Shown here in pieces: positions 38,201 through 50,267 of a stretch of DNA of 64,000 bases. Under the pieces are notes generated by a model. The model worked only from the letters and a program-made list of their open reading frames with translations. It was not told where the DNA came from and did not search any database. The number at the start of each line of letters is the position of its first letter. The stretch's first letter is position 1. The position numbers were made by a program, and so were the translations under genes. The stretch lies in assembly GCA_002633005.1 (NCBI GenBank), contig NMRA01000049.1, positions 850,011 through 914,010 of the forward strand. Direction: 5' to 3'. The stretch comes from Phoronis australis (lineage: Eukaryota > Phoronida > Phoronidae).

Positions 38201-41200
38201 GACCACAGCCGTGAGGGCGGACGCTGAGCTGCGGACAGTACCGGGTTCGTTCACACCCCTTAGATGCAAGCGTGCAAAATGTTATGGTGCCGGTAAGACG
38301 CGTTTGTTTGGTACTTCTTAGCAATGTTTACCGACATGGCTAAACATGCCGCAAAAAATATCGCGCCACCTTTTGGATAGTTTGCCTTTTGGTAAAGTTG
38401 GACATTATCATTCTCTTGCAAAGTTGCATTGTTATAATATTACCAGTCTCTTCTTGCACGGTGGTTTCTGTGTCTACTCCGAAGGGCCTTTACTTGGTGT
38501 TACTCTGGTGTTTAACCCTTCGAAGTACCAACTCGACCACGCCCTTATTGCATGCCCAGTGCGACTGCATTGTAGTGCTGAATTAAGCTTTAGATGGGGT
38601 CTTGGCCAAGTTTGACACCACTGGTAATCTGAAACACCCCTGGTCACCACAGTTTTCAATTCTCCTATGTCAACTCCTGTTCCCATCTTTACCGTTAATT
38701 CAAAAGTTGTCCAGTTTTTTGTCGTAAGATGTCTCTCCCTGGTTTGCGCGGGCCCGGCCTAGGCGAAAAGCCGGCACAACTTACGTATCAAAATAGATAC
38801 ATTAACAACCAATATTCAAATTCAAGGGGTTCTCACTTTTGTTTTATAGTCAGTGAATTTATAGCACCGTAAATTGAAGGAGCTTGTATTAAAAAGCAAC
38901 GAACATTTTGACTGCTATATGCTCATGCGCACTTTCACTCGATAAACATAAATGTTACTGGCACAGCAGATTAAGGTTACATGTATATTCCACAAAATGC
39001 TATTCTAAAAACACGGGCTGTCTATACAGCAAACCATGTGAAGAATTCAAATAAGTTGAATTTTACACAAATATATGTTGTTTTCTAGAGAAAACTGTTT
39101 CATTGGAAAGGCTTTCAGCACCACTCAAGGCTTGTTTACGAGCAACCTGTCAATCAAATCTCCCAACAACTAAGTCATTGCAAAGTCCAATCGTTGTTCA
39201 ACACACACACTGCCAAGTGAAGCCTGTAGTCTCGTTTCCAAATGCTAGACATTTTTATTCAATGCTATGCCGTGTAAAAGTCGTTAAATTGATTTAAAAT
39301 CGATAGCGTATTATTCTTAGAAAGTTGCTTATCACAGAACATATATTTGAGATCAGTCACAACACAGAAATTTTGATGAATGTTGTTGAACTTTAGCCAC
39401 TCCCCTATCATTCCTCCTTTCCCGAAACCGCAACTTTGCTGAAGTCGCATGATTACGTGACGGCGAGAATGCCACAGCTTTTTAACTGTCATGAATAGAT
39501 TTATTTCGACTCCAACTATAATATATCATATACTTTTGTGGGTTGGCAGTTGCTAATTAATTATACATGTGTATTTCAAGAAGACAGCATTTTTTATCAT
39601 GGGTACATGTAACCTCAGGATTCAGCGATTTGAAATTTTTTCCGTCATTTTGCAGAGTACATGGACTACGACGGATTCAGCTATTTCGGAAGTCACGGCG
39701 ACAAGTTAATGGTTGAAACTTTCAGCAAGGAGACGCATCGACGACAAGGGAAGCAAAGCATGGGTATGACTGTGACGGATGAAGACTGCTACCCCGTGTC
39801 AATGGTGGTGAACGGCAAAAGCTTCTGGGGCTTGAGTAAGTTCTCGCGTAGTCATTCCTGTGGTGTTAGAAGAAATGGCAGTCACCAGTGTCGCAACGTA
39901 CAGGGAGCGTTCCTACTGGACAAGTTTGCGTTTTTTAAAAGACGTTTAAATCGGTTATAAACGCCGTACCGTCCACGAACTGAAACGATTTACACCACTT
40001 ACCGCTTCACGTAAAGAATCCTACGTTGACACACTAACCGGTCGAGGAAGAGCAACTCGACCGGTGTACGCACCTCAGAATCTGCCGGTTTAGATCAAAG
40101 CCACCATGCTGTTGTGGTTGATTAAATTGCATCAGGCTGGTAATGTTATCATTCTCTAGATAATGAGACTCACCAGAAAGACATTGTGGGCGACAGTAGT
40201 ATTTCTAAAATTTCGTTTGGAATGTTTGTGATAAGTTTTTGGATTTTGAAAATTGGACAAGGTATGTGATTTTTACAACCTAAAACTTTTGTTTAATGTC
40301 ACAATAATATGTTCCTCAATAACTCTGTTGGGTGGGTAACATAATTTACCACAAGGCAGCAAATGGATTTTGAAGTAAGCCAAGCGTCATCGTACTATTC
40401 TTGGCATGTTTTCAATTGGCCCCAACTTGTTCCTTACTGAAATGAGAAGTGATTTCCGGGTTTGCAAAGAACTTCGATGTGATCATGTCTGGTGCATAAA
40501 ATGACACGGCGTCGATCGACAATTTACGTCAAGCTGTCGAGCATGTTCTCAAACAATAACGAACTGTCAATTCTTAAGTTCGAAGCTCTGAAATCGCCTC
40601 CGATTTGACGAAAAGGCCAGTTGCGATCAATTAACGGTCAATGGTTTGAATCAAAGTTGTTTTTTTGTGAAGGAAGGCGGGTTGAGGCCACTTTATGAAA
40701 AATTTGTGTAGATCCCGTATTTTGTTGTAAGTTGCAAACTGCACTATGCAGCCAACCTCTTGGTAGAATTAAAAATGTTGCATTCAGTATCACGTTCATT
40801 ATCCAATCCGGATTAACACGTTTTCATGCGGATGTCTAATGATTCATAACTCACATCGTTCGGGATGAATATGCGCTATTCGCGACTCTGCGTTTCGTGC
40901 CTCATTGAGCTAGTGGGTCAAGATTTAGGCCCTTTTCGACATTTTTGCTCCAGTTTGAACAAGAACACTACCAAATTGCTACAGGTGTACGACATATGCA
41001 AAAAATATTACTTTGACGCTTTCATAAGCCCGCTTTGTGTGCTATAAAAAGACGGAATTTCTTAATCGACATAAACTTATAGTGATTTTCAGTCTCAAGT
41101 CATGCATATCCATACGTTGCGTCTTCGAAGACAGTGACCAAAAATAGCCACATAAGAACAAAATCACACAGTAAATCTGTTTTAACGCTTACTAGGCTAC

Positions 41201-41777
41201 GGAACCAAATCTTTGAAGCGCTTTGTAAAAGCATGCCGTGTGGTTTAAAGCTGCATTCCGCCTTGTTAAGTTGGCTACAACACGAAAATCGAATTAGGCA
41301 CTTAATTCTCATAAAATCAGTCTCACAGTATTTCTGAGGGTGATAGAATTCTGTTTCCATTACCAACAGGAACATCAAAGCCATCAGCTGCTTAAGATAA
41401 CGTTTGGAAATTTATTATTGGGGTTGGCCAACCCTAAAATTGCGAATTCGAAAATCGCGCATGCACGCATTGCCTGTGATTTGAGTGGACGACAAATTTA
41501 AGTGGAATATTGCCACGGAATGGAACGTTATGTCACCTATTTTATAAGTGAAAGGCCTGATTCAGTTTTCGTTTATAGGCAGCTAAACAGATTAAGTGCA
41601 AATAAGACGTTGCACAACATTTTGTTTCGGTTTTCAGATTTCGGGTAGTCTTTTGACCCAAGTCTTCATTCTTTCTTTCCAGGTTCTTTGTTTGAGGTCG
41701 TTAGCTGGGCAAACATCAAAGATGGTATTGCTGACGTCAGCGTATTTGATCTTCCAGACAGTTGTAAGAAACTGTAG
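35063..41777 (+). CDS. Ependymin-related secreted protein, five exons, complete
   Basis: Exons 35063-35263, 36677-36763, 37947-38037, 39656-39835 and 41683-41777 join in frame to 654 bases, giving 217 aa. All four introns are GT-AG. A signal peptide is evident (MKSLLAVVMVFLGCVCLSEA, residues 8-27). Family hallmarks follow: GCCFPDQFEG near residues 40-49, conserved Cys at 42, 109, 124, 171 and 214, the block VTDEDCYPVSMVV, and a C-terminal DVSVFDLPDSC that matches the D-x-SVF-x-x-P-x-x-C motif of mammalian EPDR1. Ependymin-related proteins are secreted, calcium- or ligand-binding glycoproteins, with roles reported in the nervous system and regeneration. A glycosylation sequon NTT lies at 37-39. 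The function in this animal is not known. Family assignment is firm; orthology within this large family cannot be set. Confidence 0.92.
36677..36763 (+). CDS. Ependymin-related exon 2
   Basis: 87 bases, phase 0 in and out. The acceptor is ATACTTTTGCAG and the donor AAT|GTGAGT. It encodes IPIYGSFDFKDKRVAMKNNE, then FSVIMDLAN, the beta-strand region that follows the N-terminal CC motif in the family. Confidence 0.88.
37947..38037 (+). CDS. Ependymin-related exon 3
   Basis: 91 bases. The acceptor is TTTGATTGCAG and the donor ACAA|GTAAGT. Read in phase 0 it gives RTHFLITRNGKKCTKRRIEH, then DLADNMQCIT, with the NGKKC-type cysteine block expected here. It leaves one base, which joins with AG of the next exon to give Lys. 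One other frame stays open for 24 codons but then meets a stop. This exon is too short to stand out on its own and was found by phase matching. Confidence 0.85.
39656..39835 (+). CDS. Ependymin-related exon 4
   Basis: 180 bases, phase 1 in and out. The acceptor is TCATTTTGCAG and the donor TTGA|GTAAGT. It encodes YMDYDGFSYFGSHGDKLMVE, then TFSKETHRRQGKQSMGMTVT, then DEDCYPVSMVVNGKSFWGL. The conserved DCYPV motif lies at residues 170-174. Confidence 0.92.
41683..41777 (+). CDS. Ependymin-related exon 5 with stop codon
   Basis: 95 bases ending at TAG 41775-41777. The acceptor is CTTTCTTTCCAG. It encodes SLFEVVSWANIKDGIADVSV, then FDLPDSCKKL. The terminal D-x-SVF-x-x-P-x-x-C is diagnostic of the family. 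An ATTAAA overlaps the stop region at 41779-41784. Confidence 0.92.
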
Positions 41778-44272
41778 TATTAAATTCATGTGATAATTGT
41801 AGGGAGGTAACGAGTAGAAAAATGGCGTTGATTAGGTAGATTTTGTGATGAAATCTAGTCAGTACACATTTTTAAACATTCCACACTGCTAAAAAGCGAA
41901 CGGATTAATCCCGAGAGTAACCTTAAAGAGAGTTTCAGAAAAAGTACACCTATCGCTGAAAGGAAACTTGACTAAAATTTAGCCTACACAGGCCTCCTTT
42001 CGTAAATGTTATGAATGTATTTAGGGTCAGATGTTCGTCAACATTGGTGAGTTTAACACGTGTTTCATTGTGTTGTTGTAAAGTATAATTAAAGGAACCT
42101 ACTTTTTGGATGTTGTGTATATAGATTGATCTTAAGTAATTAACATCGCTTACTTTGTGATGTATTGGATTAGTTGCCGTAATGTGCAATGAATTGCCTT
42201 CGGGACGCATTTTTTGCAGTCAACAATTGCAGTCAACGATGACACCAGAATTTTTCAAATCGAGAATCACAATATATTAACACAATCTCTTATGTACAAT
42301 AGAATACGTTGCGCAACAGTAGTCTAACTATACTGTACAGTTGAAACAGCATACACAATGGTCTCATTACACTCAGAATTAAAATTTACAAAATTGTAAA
42401 CGAGTAACCCAATCTGACAGTAGAGAACTAACTTTGTCAGTTTTGGAACAACTCGCCATATCCAGTCCATGAGACCCGACAAGTTTTATGAACGAGAAAA
42501 TTAATTAAGCATGATGTCATTGTGGGACACATAGTAGGTCGAAGACAAATGACTGACTCGGAAATGGATGAGATGCAGGAACTGAACATAAAGCTAAGGT
42601 TTTATGGGACCTTATAGACAAATAAGTGCATTTAGCCAAATATTCTTCTACAAAATAGCAGATTTCAAGTAGGTGAACGTATGTTTTTCTTGAAAGTAAA
42701 AAGCCTGCAGGATTTTATCAATCTGACATTAGTTGAGTCACATGACCATACATTTTCAGTAATAGACAGCAAAAACACGTAGCTACATCGAGATCAACAT
42801 GACCAGATTTTGTGTAAAATAAATGTGCCAAAGGAAATCTTAAAAACTTTGCTACAGTTTTCTGAATTAATATTTCGTTTTCGTTTGATGCAACTTTTGA
42901 TTTTATTGTGAATATTATAAAAGTCCAATTATTGATTACCCCTCATACAAAAGTGGGACTTTTTGAAAACCGATTCAACGTTTTGGAGAACTTTGTATCA
43001 AGTATATTATCTGGAACCCGATCACCAATCTCTGAGACATGATGTTTCAAAATTCACAAAATTTAGACATTTTTCTAGTATCCTACATAACCGTAAAAGG
43101 CACAATATAAAATTATCCAAACGTAACAAACCAATCCACGTGTTTCGTGACCTCAAGGAGGTTTTCTTTACTCGAGTGATGAAATCTCGCTTCATGCTCT
43201 GACACGACCAGTAGCCATGGTCGGCAATTATTAGAGAGAGCGTCGAAACTATCAACTTGGTCGACGCTGTTGTGAATACTGTGCCTTTAGCTCCTGTCAT
43301 AAGGTTATGCTATCATAAACTTGTCCAAAACCACAGATAATTTCAGTATAAATTTGGCTAATTTCGGTCACATCATATCTCGAAAATGACTAATCGGATT
43401 AAAATGAAACTTTCAGATACCGTGCGTCATGCACTAATCTCTAAACCGGTGTTAGAGATTGTTTTAAAAATCACCAACTTTTGGAAGAGCGACTATCAAA
43501 AGTTGCATTACGTGTACATGAAGCGGGAATTTAGAAAACTGCTCAGCGTTTTTGAGATTTCAGTTGATATTGAATACAATGTATATTTATATCAAACGTC
43601 GTTTGATGAAGTTATTGTTGCCGTTGATTTGATAGGAGTGTAAACAGACATGGTAACATGACCCAATCAATAGCAGATTGGCATGACAACAAAACATCTA
43701 CCTACTTTCAGAAAATGTGTACTTTTACTGAGTTAGATTTTATAGTTTGTAGATATTTGACTGAAGGCGCAGACTTGTCGATAGGGTCCTTATTAAACGT
43801 AAGCCATGCGAGAAGTGTCCTTAGGTTAGGGTAAACACTTCTCAAACATGAAAAATAATGTTTGTGCTCAGTGATATCGATGACAATTAGGGTCATAAAA
43901 AACAAAACGTTTTGCTATACTTCTCGGCTAAGCCAATGAGCTCCTGGTATAGCTCATTGTCTAAACCGTTACCGGTCATACAAGATTTGGGTTTAGTTCC
44001 ATAGTCCGGCGAAGGTTCTGTGACCAGTAGGTAATAATTTTCGGCAAAGGACTATAGCCAGTTGACTATTAAAGGGCCAAAGAGATAACATTTTTGTATC
44101 TTCATTCGGACCTTTGGACCAAAGAAATCCGGCCTATCATTGGCTCGTCGGTGCTACGTCACTCATGTGCAGCCAATGGTAGAACTCGTCGGACTATAGA
44201 ACTTCTGAACTTTCGAAAGGACTCCAACTACTATCACACGTCCAATCCAGAGTCCAGAGACTTGCCTTCGAT
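41778..44272. other. Intergenic region after the ependymin-related gene
   Basis: No gene was recognised. It contains the second copy of the dispersed repeat (42860-42980), possibly extending over about 42700-43690. Within that span short boxes related to ATGACC/CATG, then ATAAATTGCAGAT, recur near both ends. Confidence 0.55.
42860..42980 (+). repeat. Dispersed repeat, second copy
   Basis: ATTTCGTTTTCGTTTGATGC, then CAACTTTTGATTTT, then AAAAGTGGGACTTTTTGAAA follow the same order as at 13940-14060. Confidence 0.5.
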
Positions 44273-46186
44273 CAGCTGATCAAGTCTGCAGAGAAGCAGA
44301 GTAACAACTATTTACATTTTTTTTTACAACATTTGCTTCATAATGTGGCAACGTTTATCAGCATTTACTATACATGTACAAGTCAAGTTGATGGAGTTAT
44401 CCTGTCCCTCATCCTCTTCTGAAATGTGAATGTTAAGGTTTTTGTGTTATAATCACTAGAAATACAACTCCCCAGTTATCTTGGAATGACATATTTCAGC
44501 GTCAGTTGTTCCTCCGCGGGACCTCATTAACTACTTCCGGCCGTTTTGCCTTCTAAGTCATTTGATTGTTGAGCTGACTAGTCGCCATCTCACCACTGTT
44601 GCATGTATAGTTAATGAGGGCCGAGAAAACAATGCTTATAGATGAAACATGCTTTTTGGATAATCGACATTTGTGCTTTTAATAAAGAAATCAAAAGTTA
44701 AACCCCGATGCAAGTTGATAGGATACAAACTTCGATTCGTGATTGGGATTTTATGCAAATTAACGTGAACTAAGATATCATATCTACTTGATGCAAACCA
44801 AAGCATGTTTTACATGTAGTCTACATCAAAAATAGTATTGATTAGAACAGGTGTAACCTACGCGTAAAATTTTTAGGCACCTGTTGTTAAATATACAGCA
44901 AGCTGTGAGAACTATAAAACATTCATTTGATGCGCCAACGTTAAACACACACGCACACGCAAAACACACACTTGTATGCAAGTTATTCAGAACTATAGAG
45001 CAGAGGGTAGTACCAGGGTCCAGAGGCGGATCTACAGGCGGGGGTTCAGCGGGTTCCCCCCCCCCTTCGGGACAGGCTCAAAGATAAAAATTGAAAAAAA
45101 AAAATCTCCAGAAAACCCCCTCCCGACCTTCCTTCGGCTCGGCGCTACGCCCCTCAGATTCGCTCGAATCCTACCCCCCCGCCCCCTTATTGAAAACGTA
45201 GATCAGCTGCCACTGGGGCCGGTTTAAGATTCGACTCGGGAGCCCTGAGCTATAGGAGGCCCGGGATTCTGGTATAATTTGAGCAGTTCCCGGTCACCAT
45301 AAATTCCGAGCTACCCCCCAGTCGTCACATTTGTCGGGATGCAAATTTTCACCCTCCTTCCGGTCGCCACAAATTATTCAAAGAGTCTGTAGCTAGTGAC
45401 GACACGGGCTCCTGCAGTACGTACAGGACCCTAAGCTCTATGTTGCTTACTCGATTAACAGATAATCCGGTATTGAGCGTAAATCACACAGATATTCATG
45501 CTTCAATATTCTAAATCCACTACAAGTAAGGCTGTGGACTCAAGAGATCTCCAGAAAGTAGGCTACGCGCCAGAGATAGATTTCAATCCACTACATGCAG
45601 CTTCTTCGAGAATAGCCGTGTTCCGTCACGGAAATTCCCGTGAACACATTAAACATAATGTCTATCACACAACTGAGAAAATGCACGCGTAAAAGCGCGC
45701 TAACAATGACTCAGAATTAATGCACTGCGCACGTGTATTATTTAACCTTAATTCAGCCAATAAACCTAGTTGTTTGCATTCATGGCAATCGAGATTGGGG
45801 ATGCATTCCGTAGACACTCGCGAGTATAGCTTGTGCGATCACGTGCTTCGCTTGAAATGCTTTGGGATATTTCGGTTGCCTTGCAAGAAACTAGCTCCAA
45901 GTAACGGTTGTCTTGTGGTAACAAGCGTGACGCCAAGACTTCCATTTTGCCGGAAAGGTGTCGTGTACCTATAAGCTTGTAACACACCGAGATAGCGTAT
46001 CCAGTCGATATCTGTCAACACGAAAACTCGGGTTTCACATTCGTCTTGCAAAGTGAAATCGTTCTTCCAGCGCTACAGCGCTTAGCTGAGGAACAGTGTT
46101 CGCACGTATGAAATAATCACCAGACTGTCTTAAGTCCACACCCAAGGGTCAGTACAGTTCTCCATAGTGTTATTAAAAACTGAATN
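44273..46186 (+). repeat. 1.9-kb tandem segment, copy 1
   Basis: It starts CAGCTGATCAAGTCTGCAGA and ends TTAAAAACTGAATN. It is collinear with 46187-48060 throughout, with a few percent substitutions by eye plus small indels. It includes ACACACGCACACGC low-complexity DNA (about 44946), a GGCGGATCTACAGG...C-run segment (45023-45070) and a G-rich repeat segment (45110-45190, minus orientation). No conserved open frame survives in both copies, so it is treated as non-coding. The N at 46186 sits exactly at the junction. Confidence 0.93.
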
Positions 46187-48060
46187 CAGCTGATCAAGTC
46201 TGCAGAGAAGCAGAGTAACAACTATTTACATTTTTTTTTACAACATTTGCTTCATAATGTGGCAACGTTTATCAGCATTTACTATATATACAATGTACAA
46301 GTCAAGTTGATGGAGTTATCGTGTCCCTCATCCTTTTCTGAAATGTGAATGTTAAGGTTTTTGTGTTATAATCACTAGAAATACAACTCCGCAGTTAACT
46401 TGGAATGACATATTTCAGCGTCAGTTGTTCCTCCGCGGGACCTCACTAACTAATTCCGGCCGTTTTGCCTTCTAGTCGCCATCTCACCACTGTTGCATGT
46501 ATAGTTAATGAGGGCCGAGAAAAAAATGCTTAAAGATGAATCATGCTTTTTGGATAATCGACATTTGTGCTTTTAATAAAGAAATCAAAAGTTAAACCCC
46601 GATGCAAGTTGATAGGATTCGTGATTGGGATTTTATGCAAATTAACGTGAACTAAGATATCATATCTACTTGATGCAAACCAAAGCATGTTTTACATGTA
46701 GTCTACATCAAAAATAGTATTGATTAGAACAGGTGTAACCTACGCGTAAAATTTTTAAGCACCTGTTGTTACATATACAGCAAGCTGTGAGAACTATAAA
46801 ACATTCATTTGATGCGCCAACGTTAAACACACACGCACACGCAACACACACACTTGTATGCAAGTTATTCAGAACTATAGAGCAGAGGGTAGTACCAGAG
46901 TCCAGAGGCGGATCTACAGGCGGGGGTTCGGCGGGTTCAACCCCCCCCCCCTTCGGGACAGGCTCAATGATAAAAATTGAAAAAAAAATCCCTCCCGACC
47001 TTCCTTCGGCTCGACGCTACGCCCCTCGGATTCGCTCGAATCCTACCCCCCGCCCCCTTATTGAGAACGTAGATCAGCTGCCACTGGGGCCGGTTTAAGA
47101 TTCGACTAGGGAGCCCTGAGCTATAGGAGGCCCGGGATTCTGGTATAATTTGAGCAGTTCCCAGTCACCGTAAATTCCCAGTCGTCACATTTGTCGGGAT
47201 GCAAATTTTCACTCTCCTTCCGGTCGCCACAAATTATTCAAAGAGCCTGTAGCTAGTGACGACACGGGCTCCTGCAGTACGTACATGTACAGGACCCTAA
47301 GCTCTATGTTGCTTACTCGATTAACAGATAATCCGGTATTGAGCGTAAATCACAGAGATATTCATGCGTCAATATTCTAAATCCACTACAAGTAAGGCTG
47401 TGGACTCAAGAGATCTCCAGAAAGTAGGCTACTCGCCAGAGATAGATTTCAATCCACTACATGCAGCTTCTTCGAGAATAGCCGCGTTCCGTCACGGAAA
47501 TTCCCGTGAACACATTAAACATAATGTCTTTCACACAACTGAGAAAATGCACGCGTAAAAGCGCCGCTAACAATGACTCAGAATAAATGCACTGCGCACG
47601 TGTATTATTTAACCTTAATTCAGCCAATAAACCTAGTTGTTTGCATTCATGGCAATCGAGATTGGGGATGCATTCCGTAGATGCAAGACACTCGCGAGTA
47701 TAGATTGTGCGATCACGTGCTTCGCTTGAAATGCATTGTGATATTTCGGTTGCCTTGTAAGAAACTAGCTCCAAGTAACGGTTGTCTTGTGGTAACAAGC
47801 GTGACGCCAAGACTTCCATTTTGCCAGAAAGGTGTCGTGGACCTATAAGCTTGTAACACACCGAGATAGCGTATCCAGTCGATATCTCTCAACACGAAAA
47901 CTCGGGTTTCACATTCGTCTTGCAAAGTGAAATCGTTCTTCCAGCGCTACAGCGCTTAACTGGGGAACAGTGTTCGCACGTATGAAATAATCACCAGACT
48001 GTCTTAAGTCCACACCCAAGGGTCAGTACAGTTCTCCATAGTGTTGTTAAAAACTGAATC
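46187..48060 (+). repeat. 1.9-kb tandem segment, copy 2
   Basis: Same order as copy 1. Relative to copy 1 it lacks 25 bases of TTCTAAGTCATTTG-type sequence (present in copy 1 at about 44554-44578) and 12 bases near 44728. It has ATGTAC added near 47284 and a six-base ATGCAA-type insertion near 47683. It ends TTAAAAACTGAATC before unique sequence. Confidence 0.93.
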
Positions 48061-49076
48061 ATTGCCAAAGTGTCAAATCATATACGTTTGAAATATATTA
48101 TGCCCGGGCGTCACATTTCTTTCATAAACATGAAAGTCATGTTTCTGTATCCAATATGCTACTTCGTTTGACTGGGATCGAATATCGTGGCACTTTACGT
48201 ACCACAATTGGTTCTCAAAAACTGAAACTGTCGACGTTTCTGTATAACAACTACATGTATACATTTACTTTTAGCATTGTGTCGCAGTTTGCCAAATACA
48301 AAACCTTATATTCTCCGCAGACCAAGAATATGAAACGCGAAACAGTGAATATCCCATCAGGCATAAGATATTAGGATTATCATCAATATTTGATAAATTA
48401 CGTAACACAAATTGTTGTGCTATCGAGCTAATTTGACGCCAGATTCAATTAACATGATAGATAAGCATGGATAGAATTCAAAGAGTCATTTACCTCCGAA
48501 AACATCCGATACACCGCAGTGTTATCACACTCTAAATTATGAGAAATACAAAAATAACAGCTGATGTTGCATGACACTGAAGCTTTACTCATAAATAAAC
48601 AACTCGTGCCAACAAACAAAAATAGGGCCCAAACAAGAATCCTGGTATGATTTTCTAGATCCCCTTGTTAGGCTACTCGTGCACGTTTTAGTGCAAATGC
48701 AAAGGGAAGTGTCCCTCGCGTCTAGTCGTTTAAACGAGTTAGCTGGCCATAGACTGATTGAAAAAAGGGTTTGACGCTTGATTGCTATCACACCATTTGC
48801 AACATTGATTACCACGCATGCGCACTGATACAATTTCCGTCTTTATCCATCACTTTCCATCCCAAGCGACGTTGAATGTAAGTGCGCGTAATCATATTCA
48901 TCTATATGATACCTTGATTACTTCTCTTTGGTTAAGCTAAACACCGATTTCACCTCCACTGAAATGAACAAATTGAGAAAATAACGGATTAATTTCTAAA
49001 CGGAACAGAAAAATATTTCTTCTTGGGTTTCACAGCATCTTATAGACAGTCATCAGTGTTATACCCTACTGCTGTT
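48061..49076. other. Non-coding DNA downstream of the GPCR
   Basis: It contains the 3' UTR of the minus-strand GPCR at its right end. A candidate minus-strand poly(A) signal was not singled out. No other feature was recognised. Confidence 0.5.
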
Positions 49077-50267
49077 CTAAACCGTGGTGTTGGTGATTTT
49101 GGTTCTTCCGTTAGTGTATTGGTTAACGCTATTGGGCGAAGAATTGCTTGATCTGCTTCTAAGCAGGTTTGGCCGTTTCACAGACGTCCAAAACAGTTCG
49201 CTGAACGTGTCCCGAAACTGTTTCGACATAGTGCAGTAAAGAATGAAGTTGATGCTACCGTTGAGAATGGTCAGAATGTCCATTGTGTCACCCAGAGGAG
49301 AATACACATCTTGAAAGAATCCTTTTAGTAGACCGCTTAATAGAGCGATGATGCCTTGCGGGAATTCAGTAACGAGAAACAGCACAACCACCGCGACTAA
49401 CATCATGGTCGTTCGTTGAGTTCGCCGATCACGTGCCGTCTCCGTCGTTTGCGTAACTTCGCTTGTTCGTGGTAAAAGTTGATTTCCCATTTGACGACGT
49501 TTTTCATCAACTTGTTTCATGGTTCTAACAAGTAAAATACTCATGATGGTGAGACCGAAACAGGGCAGTAAACGAATGAGGAGCGCGTGAAACCAGAAAT
49601 TGACTTTTTCAACATAGATATCAGACTCGGTTTCGTTTCTGGTCACAACATAGTAGCACTTTGCTCCTGGGGTAACAGTGACCCCTGGTTCCTCATCACA
49701 AAATTCGTCGATAATATGTAGCAATACAAAGTTTGGTATGCTTATTATAAGCGACACTAAATACACACAAAACACGGCAAATTTGGCACGAGAAAGGCTG
49801 CAAACTCTCATTCCATGTTGAGGAAATCGAATGTAGATGTAGCGAAACACGGCAAGAGTCACCGTCAGCCAGATTGAAATGGTATGAAGCAGGACACTGA
49901 TCGATGCGTAGAAAATAATAAAATGCGCCGAAGCCAGCGTGTTTCGCTCTGGAGAGGGCGAGGGCGGAAACACGATGTACATCCAGATAGCAAACGGCAA
50001 ATAGGCGCTCATTGCCAACATATCGGAGATAGCTAACGCAGTCAAAATACAGTTGGTTGCTGAACGCATAGACTTCCTCGTAAGCACTATGATGTTAATC
50101 AAATTTGTACAAACACCAAAGAAGCAAACAGCAGTGGCAAAATAGCCGTGTACGTCCCCATACGAGTTCTGCCATTTAAGAAGCAAAGACATTTCTCCCT
50201 CAGCTTCTTGAGTCGCTTGAGCGTTTTCCGGTGAAATCGTGTAAGAAGGTCCGTTCGTGATATCCAT
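49077..50267 (-). CDS. Class A peptide-type GPCR, SPR/DMSR-like, intronless, 396 aa
   Basis: A seven-helix receptor encoded by one uninterrupted exon. Helices by eye: TM1 about 43-63, TM2 73-100, TM3 112-138, TM4 161-185, TM5 225-248, TM6 287-312 and TM7 326-346. Family marks are TNLINIIVLTRKSMRSATNC (TM1 to TM2), SDMLAMSAYLPFAIWMY (TM2), an FRY box at 141-143 (AVFRYIY) in place of DRY, and NGSINFILYCTMSKQFRDTF in TM7/helix 8. These resemble protostome sex-peptide/myoinhibitory-peptide and DMSR/myosuppressin-like receptors (7TM Srw-type). It should act at the plasma membrane through G proteins; the ligand is probably an amidated neuropeptide (inference). N211 in loop 2 is a sequon. Cys190 and Cys204 are in loop 2, but no clear partner Cys is seen at the top of TM3. 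The tail ends TTV, a class I PDZ ligand form. Start chosen at the first Met of the frame, with good length before TM1. Confidence 0.9.
   Translation of the reverse strand: MDITNGPSYTISPENAQATQEAEGEMSLLLKWQNSYGDVHGYFATAVCFFGVCTNLINIIVLTRKSMRSATNCILTALAISDMLAMSAYLPFAIWMYIVFPPSPSPERNTLASAHFIIFYASISVLLHTISIWLTVTLAVFRYIYIRFPQHGMRVCSLSRAKFAVFCVYLVSLIISIPNFVLLHIIDEFCDEEPGVTVTPGAKCYYVVTRNETESDIYVEKVNFWFHALLIRLLPCFGLTIMSILLVRTMKQVDEKRRQMGNQLLPRTSEVTQTTETARDRRTQRTTMMLVAVVVLFLVTEFPQGIIALLSGLLKGFFQDVYSPLGDTMDILTILNGSINFILYCTMSKQFRDTFSELFWTSVKRPNLLRSRSSNSSPNSVNQYTNGRTKITNTTV

Larger units (their letters stand above)
35264..41682 (+). other. Introns of the ependymin-related gene
   Basis: Introns are 35264-36676, 36764-37946, 38038-39655 and 39836-41682. 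They are AT-rich with many short frames. No second coding gene or recognised element was found inside them. A short duplicated-looking frame over 38346-38686 has no homology I can name. Confidence 0.65.

Noticed and set aside
44946-44970. ACAC-rich microsatellite as a separate feature
   Set aside because: It is short, imperfect and duplicated with the 1.9-kb segment, so it is described there.
47457-47861. 134-codon minus-strand frame in copy 2 of the 1.9-kb segment
   Set aside because: The matching frame in copy 1 is broken by small indels, and neither copy shows a domain. Near-identical DNA would keep a real gene open in both.
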